Shown: one piece after another, positions 57,661-64,000 of the stretch
How positions within the stretch are numbered: position 1 is the stretch's first letter
Layout: every line of letters starts with the position of its first letter
Assembly: GCF_921293095.1 (NCBI RefSeq)
Contig: NC_060250.1
Span: 11,240,001-11,304,000, forward strand
Reading direction: 5' to 3'
DNA from: Ischnura elegans
Taxonomy: Eukaryota; Arthropoda; Insecta; Odonata; Coenagrionidae
DNA: 64,000 bases
Notes under the pieces: model-generated
What the model saw: the letters and a program-made list of their open reading frames with translations, nothing else
Told to the model about the DNA's origin: nothing
The model's database searches: none
Program-made: the position numbers and the translations under genes

Positions 57661-60600
57661 AAGAAACGAATGGAGTAAATAGAAGGGTGAAATTACGCCT
57701 TGTGTCGAAGTACCCTATACATGATCAACACAATTACTATTACTAATTGTGTATTTATGAGAAGGAGTAGCGAGTATATTTCAAGTAGATAATATGTTTT
57801 CTTAACAAGCAAGAGAGATGCAAATCTATGAATTCTTCTCATTAGAAAACTTTGGTTTCACCGGCTAAAAAATCAAGTTTATCTTCATTGAGGCATTTTT
57901 AGCTCGAAAATGTTTCGCAAATATGTTGAACTCTTGCGTTTGTTAACAATTGACTATTACTTGCACAGAAAACGGGAAGAAGCTGACACACATGAATATT
58001 ACCTGCACAACCACTGTATGAATATTCTCTATGATATTTAATATAATATTTAATATTCAAATCGCGAATATTGTCTGCACAACCATTTCGTAAAAAGCAT
58101 ATCAAATTCAATGGAGCTTTAGCATTGTAATTTCAATTTTTTGGGTATTCACTGCTAAAGACCAAACGTGATGATAAAATGAATATTTTTGTGATTGTTA
58201 AAGAGCTTTCTCGACGTATCTGACACTATTTAGCTATGATAAATTATCCTTAACTACCTTGTTTCCCTTGGAATTCAAAATAAATACTCAATGAGCTGCC
58301 ACTCTTCTGATCTGTTTTATGAAATTTTTTAGTGAAATTTATTAATATATATCTTTGATAATAATGAAATCTTCATTTACAAATGAATGATTAAATTTTA
58401 ACTAATTTTGATTTTATTTCATGACACCTCCTTAGAGCCGTAAGCGTTCAAAAAACTGCATTTTAAAATATAATCAGCCAACTGCAGCTGCATGATATAA
58501 TTGGATTATGAAAGAAGCTGAAGCCTGAGAAACCTAACTTCATCCATCCATTGTACCATCACGTAACTGTACTTAACACTAAGTAAAAAAGTATAACTTA
58601 CATAGGTAATCAGTCATCATATGCAATGCGTATTGAAGTTGAAAAAAAAACCTGGAAAAAATAATAATGGAAAAAATGAATATCAAGTTAACTATATTAT
58701 TGAGTTTTTCGTCGATTTCATGTATTTAACCAAAGTTTTGATAAAAATAGTGCCAAAACAGATATATAAGCAGTTTCTGCTGCCTCTAGCCAATAAAGCG
58801 AGTTTATAAACCAGTGACAAATCATGTAATCGCTATCAGCGGTGATGCTTTGGAATTATTTCAACTACAGCTAAGGGTTGAAATAAAACCAAAGCCATTA
58901 CAGATGAGTACGCAGCTTCACCTTCGTTCAGAATGTAAAAAAAGAGGGAAATGCGAAGTAAAAACACATTTCAAATCCATCACATTTATTAAACAATGAA
59001 TTAACCGCTATTGACAGCGATAATAATTAATTTTCTTTAGTGATTTTGAATTGATGAAATAGATATTCACATAGATTATCCATTATTATATTTCGAAATT
59101 GCATAGAAGAAGAGGGATTATATATTCGTGACACGATAAACCAAATATAAACAACCAGTCGCACTTGTAACTGCAAATCATGCGTCGAGTGCCCGATAAA
59201 AAAAAAAAACAATTGGAAACCATAGCTTCCCTTCCAATTGTTGTACCACGATTTAATCACTGAGCGATAACATGAATTATTATCTGAAATTATATTAGTA
59301 CTCAAAGGTAAGAAAATAAAAAAATAGAATGATAGTCCAGAGCTTATAGTAGGTATGCGTTTGTGGCGCATATTTATAACCTAAACAAAATCTACGAGAA
59401 ATAAATCAACTGTTTTTGACACTTAATACGGCTAAAAATCTTAAAAATATCCTATATAGAAAGATAGGATCATATTGGGAGAGGTTTTAAATCGATGTGA
59501 TTACTTTATTTTTCTTAATAATTGCCAGCTAGATTGACTAGCTAACTCAGCATATCTACTACGTACGGCTCGTACATACAAAAATGCAGTGTGCAATTCA
59601 ATGAAAGGCTTCCCTTGTTGGTAAAAAGTAGAAACAGCAAGGGATATAGTAAAACTTCAGTTATTCAAGATCCTGAGAAAACGAGAAATTATTTTTTTAA
59701 TACGGAGTGGTAAGTTTGATCAGTGATCATATTACTGCAAGTGATTCAAGCAAAATGCAGTACAATAACCCCAAATGCTCTCATTTTTCAAAAAAGATTA
59801 CTCATTTGTTTCACTGATTATTCCTAAAAAGAGTCGTCTACGATCTCTCTAAAGCTGTGACCTGTCAAGGCACAAAAAAGTTAAAAAATTGAGGGGCTGT
59901 AATAAAGAAAAATTCGAAATATCTGACATCAATTGCTTAATACGCAAAGTCCACAAACTTGGGTGTATGTGTGGCTGAGACTGCAAGTAAATATTCCTAA
60001 CGAGAGAAAATAGGAAGTACGATTACATTCCATAAGGAAATGCAAATGGCCACCAAGGTTGCCAGAAGAAGTAGACGTAAGACAAGTTACAAACGATGAG
60101 CTTGAGTCTAGGATTCATCATTGGAATCTTGTTGACAGCATGAGAATGTAATGAACAGAAACTTTAAACTTACTAAACCGACGGAGAGCGAGCTACCTCA
60201 GCAAGAGTGAGGCCGTCACGTATTAGTACATCAGCCGTTTATCAAATAATTAAATAAAAGAGATATATTTGACTTCGCAACCCCTCATAGCATTCATTTA
60301 ATTCTTATTAATTATTGCATTCATTAAATTATTGTTTGGGGGCAATAATCATTCCTATAAGTATCCGTTCGAAAAATATATCTCTCTTATTTTATCGCTT
60401 ATGTGGGACTATAAATATATTGACAATATTTTATGATGGTTCTATGATGCTCAAGGAATCACTCTTAAATATATCTGTTTTCATATCCTCAAGAAACATA
60501 AACTTAGCACCTCCGATCTCTTTCAGCTCCTAGCCTAATTTCCAAAAACACTGCGGAACGCTCTTCGTTCGATCGTAAGACTGGAGTTGAGAATGTCAAT
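57661..60600. other. AT-rich stretch, nothing recognised
   Basis: Dense stops. Frames reach 114 codons on minus at 59027-59371 but are AT-driven with no domain. No repeat ends seen. Confidence 0.5.
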
Positions 60601-60667
60601 TCTAACAAAAAATCGCATCGATTTCGAATACAATAAAATAACTGCACGGCATTATTTCAGGGATCCG
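60601..60667 (+). repeat. Near-identical 67-68 bp repeat, copy 2
   Basis: Matches 55859-55926 with one substitution and one single-A gap. It ends at the same GGATCCGA, after which the sequences diverge. TTATTTCAG|GGATCC resembles a splice acceptor. Confidence 0.9.
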
Positions 60668-61487
60668 AATTCACTTAATTGAAATCGCACTCTGAATACA
60701 AAATGGAAAGGGTGAATTTTTTCGCATCGAGACAATAACGCACACTCGAATGAAATCAGACGCAAGAAGCAAGTTTTTTGACATAAGAACCCTCATGTCG
60801 TCGGCTCGACAGCAGAATTGAGTTATGCAAACGATCCGCTTTCCTCCTCGTCTCCCGGGAAAAGGCACCAGCCAATAAAATTCCAGCATTCGCGGAGGAA
60901 GGAAGGCCTCGCCTCTTGAAATGTTCTCCTTCTCCTTGGGAGTTGGTGGGGGGGGGGGGGGCGGACTTCTTTTACCTTTAGCGCATTGTAAAACGGGAGG
61001 GAGGAAAAAAGTTGGAATGAAACGAAGGGAATCCCCTCCTACCGCTCGTCTCCACTTGCCTTCTCAACCACTCGAATCGGGAATCCCTTTCGCTTTCTTG
61101 CGCGAAATGAAAGCAGGATGGATGGTGTGGACAGAGTGACGGGCTAAATGCTTTATTATTCATCCACTCGAGAACGAAAAAAAAGATTTTTGAGCCGAGA
61201 GACGTCGACGAGACGGATTGGAGGGAGGTGGTGGTAGAAACGAAGACGACGAGACGGATATTGAAGGGGATGAGGATTGGTTGTGAGAAGAAGTACCAAG
61301 TCGTAGTAAGAAGATATGCCGCTTCGATACGGAATCATCAGTGTTATCTCCAGTGTTAAAATAAGCGCTTGCGATTTTCCACGATTTTCACATTCATTCC
61401 CGGCGTAAAATTGTACCTTGAAGATGATGCGGTAACATTGAAACCTAGGTCGGGATTCTATTTTATAACCGCGGAAATTTGAGAGCG
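60668..61487. other. GC-richer block around 60830-61300, unassigned
   Basis: It holds a 14-G run (60948-60961), G-rich segments and a CGACGAGACGGAT repeat (twice, around 61206 and 61247). Frames are open on both strands without a recognised domain. Confidence 0.4.
60948..60961 (+). repeat. G homopolymer (14 G)
   Basis: Fourteen consecutive G preceded by GGGAGTTGGT. Together with neighbouring G pairs it could fold as a quadruplex. Confidence 0.9.
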
Positions 61488-61495
61488 CTTTTTTC

Positions 61496-61949
61496 TAGGG
61501 ATGGACGGATCCAGGATTTTTTCGGATCCGGATTCGGATCGGATCCTTGATTTTCGGAGCCGGATCTTTCAGACCTGATATTTTCGGATCCAAATATATT
61601 TTCAAATTCCTGATGCTGAGATTCCCCCTATGATTGTTCAATCTTCGCCCTATGTGCCAGTCGTATTTTGACTTTTTTATTTACCACGGCTGAAATTCTC
61701 CTACGTAACCTCTGCGAGAGCTTTCAAACAAATTGTGTTCATGAGTAGGACAAGAATCGCATGCGACGGCGCATTCGAAGATAGAATCGGAACTCTTTCC
61801 ATCTATATGGGACGTTGCATTCACTGAAGCTATTATTTAAAATTTCGGATCCAGATCCGATGTCTTCCGTGACTTTGGATCCGATGTATCCGATGAATGG
61901 CAATATCCGCGGATATCTGGATACGAAGTATCCGATCCCACCATCCCTA
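61496..61949. mobile_element. hAT-type MITE rich in GGATCC/GGATCCGA
   Basis: The ends TAGGGATGGACGGATC (61496) and GATCCCACCATCCCTA (to 61949) are inverted with small differences. A perfect 8-bp duplication, CTTTTTTC, flanks it (61488-61495, 61950-61957), the hAT hallmark. Many copies of CGGATCC, GGATCCGA and TATCCGA lie near both ends, as in hAT elements that use subterminal binding sites. The interior has no transposase; the minus-strand frame there merely reflects the repeats. Confidence 0.9.
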
Positions 61950-61957
61950 CTTTTTTC

Positions 61958-64000
61958 AATTTGAAAGAATCTCATAGCATCATCACTTTGGTTCTTTGGA
62001 TTGTATTATCTTCAATAAGTTTTGTGTAAAAGAGTGAAATTTTAACACTTGAAATGAATTGGTGGTTTGAGGCGTGACTTGGTGAAATTGCTTCATTTTA
62101 TATAAAAAAACTTTCACGTGTTTTTAATAAGAACCAGTTACGTCGCTGTGTAACATCGCTATCTCGACCCTAACACCTAGCATCGATTCCATCCTGATGA
62201 GGTTGCACAGCGGCAAAACTGGTCGTTGGTAAAATCAAAATTGGTAAAAAAAAGTTATTTATTTAACTTGGTATGAATATTTCAGAAATATTTTCAAATA
62301 CTTCAAAACAGATTAGATATAACAAGAAGATACTTTCCTTAAGTGTACGAAATACCAATATAAAATGCATATAAAAAAACCCTTATTTCTAGAAGCGTTA
62401 TAAAAAAACGCATAAAAATTATCGAATTTTTTTCCATCCCTTGATCTCATAATTTAATAATTACTATATATAAGACTTAAAATAACATATTCTCACCACC
62501 CTTAATATGATCAAAATATTATACCAAGATAAATTTTATGAGAGGGATGGGGTTTAGCAGATACGAAGACAATGAGGAAGCAATGAAATGAATAAAAAGA
62601 TGTTATATGGGGAACCATTAGAAGTAAAAAAATATATCGTATCGACACGGAATCATTGTTTTGGCGTTTTTGCCCAAAACCGAAATTTCAAAATTTAATA
62701 TGTATGTTTCTAAGATAATTTCAAACAAGTCAATTTAAGAAAATAACTCAACCATTCATTTTTTCCATAATCATTGTAGCAAAAAGTGTATAAAACAAGC
62801 AAAATGTTATTTATTACCACCATTTGGTTCCATAATAGAGTGATTACTTTTAATTAATTTTAATTTACAGCTTTTCAATATCCTTATTAGTAATCATAAA
62901 TACTGTACCGGAAATCGGGTAACTTGAGGAGAAAATTGATTAAGTGTAATCTTGTGGTAGCAGGTTTCAACAAAATTTGACTATCCGTGTTCATTTTACT
63001 ACAAAACGAAGGTCTCAAAGTCTTTTGTGTAATACATGCATGCGTGGCATGAAAGTATTGCAATGTTGTTAACTACTATTTCACAAGGCGAATGGGTAAT
63101 GATAGTCTTAGAAACAAAGACGAGGAGTGAGCGATGAAGCGGATGAAGGGAATGAGTCGTTAGTTACCTACCAACTCATGGTAAAGATATGTTACATCTA
63201 TCCGGTATTATCATTATTATTTTCAATGCATTTTGTTTGGAAGAGCCGAACGGTAGCAATTAAATCTCATATTCCTGTGAGAAATGCAAACGCTTGAAAA
63301 GAAATACTTCAAAAGTGGAATATTTTTCATTAAATCCCACAAAATAATATCATTAATTAACTTCCTCCTGCTATCGTAACCCATATCAAATCAATGGAAT
63401 GAAAACAGGCAATTATATGCCGAGTATCCCGAATTAGTATATTTATTGTATTTCAAGAAAATTCCCACCATTTGAAATTGATGAAAATTCACGTGAAAAA
63501 TCGTCAATATTTGTCGTGGATATGACGCCAAATTGGAGTGGTTACTCTAAATTGGACTGCAAATTTAGAAATTCTCATTGACCTTACCTGGATTCATCAA
63601 TATCATGCATCATACTTACGCAAATACGTTGCATAGGAAATTTACGCATAGATTATGATTAAAAGATATGAAATATATAAATAAATTCATTAATTATTAT
63701 CAGTCCAAAACAGACCCATTATTAAACATATTTGAATATTACCTCACGTACTACGATATTAACTATCAGCGTGACAAAGATGACTGCTATAACCGTGTCA
63801 TGCAACCGCATCCTCAATGAATGAATGAAATTTATAAATTGCCCGGAGTTTACACTCTTAATGACCAAAAAAACATATATTATACATTTTTTGAGCAGCA
63901 TAAATAGGAAAATTAACCATTTGGAACTAATGTAGTGAAAAAATTAACTATAAATTAATATAATATGCACAATTTAAATGGCTGAATGCATAATACTTAG
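61958..64000. other. AT-rich stretch, nothing recognised
   Basis: No domain, repeat pair or RNA gene seen to the end of the window. Confidence 0.55.

Noticed and set aside
1..64000. CRISPR arrays, rRNA, bacterial operons, phage genes
   Set aside because: No regularly spaced repeats, rRNA-like sequence or dense coding organisation anywhere. The window is eukaryotic.

Overview
This window looks like repeat-rich, gene-poor DNA from an animal nuclear genome, most likely an arthropod (probably an insect). The evidence is the mix of elements: Penelope-like, LINE, PIF/Harbinger with a separate Myb-like gene, pogo/Tigger, piggyBac-type and hAT-type elements, and tRNA-derived SINEs. The background is AT-rich with long stretches lacking open frames, and there are spliced transposon genes with GT/AG boundaries. 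I see no bacterial-style operons, no intact host gene, no rRNA and no CRISPR array. Nothing in the window is an intact gene that I can name with confidence; every protein I recognise is a decayed piece of a mobile element.

Layout. 0.5-1.1 kb: 3' part of a LINE reverse transcriptase (minus). 3.4-4.3 kb: truncated Penelope-like element with a GIY-YIG endonuclease end, a hammerhead-like motif and a 46-bp perfect inverted repeat at its ends. 5.8-6.3 kb: internally deleted transposon with a DUF4817-type N-terminus. 7.9-8.6 kb: TA-flanked MITE. 10.8-12.5 kb: Harbinger-like element with TAA target duplication, 28-bp perfect TIRs, a Myb/SANT-like fragment, and two tRNA-like sequences facing each other in a large palindrome. 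14.6-21.2 kb: a nest in which a two-gene PIF/Harbinger element (decayed DDE transposase on plus, Myb-like gene on minus) sits beside or inside a pogo-like remnant. 31.6-32.3 kb: LINE endonuclease fragment interrupted by an 85-bp MITE with a perfect 8-bp duplication. 35.2-36.9 kb: a conserved-core repeat, a Tigger-like MITE and a G/C-run-bounded element. 43.5-44.5 kb: second LINE RT end and a MITE holding an 83-bp tandem duplication. 47.5-48.3 kb: cluster of SINEs. 57.1-57.7 kb: piggyBac-type MITE. 61.5-61.95 kb: hAT-type MITE with 8-bp duplication.

A tRNA-derived SINE family recurs at about 13.3, 14.2, 29.4, 38.9, 41.6, 47.5-48.3 kb, with 3' pieces near 12.9 and 21.4 kb. Between the repeats are several GC-rich or pyrimidine-rich blocks (1.5, 9.2, 22, 28.4, 33, 37.4, 42-43, 48.5, 56.4, 61 kb) that open long frames on one or both strands. 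I do not accept these frames as genes, but the blocks could mark promoters or first exons of genes with long introns.

The best candidate for something unusual is the 10.83-12.51 kb element, in which tRNA-like pol III promoter sequences are built into both arms of a Harbinger-type palindrome. Next are the nested Harbinger/pogo locus and a 67-bp near-identical sequence at 55.86 and 60.60 kb that no recognised element explains.
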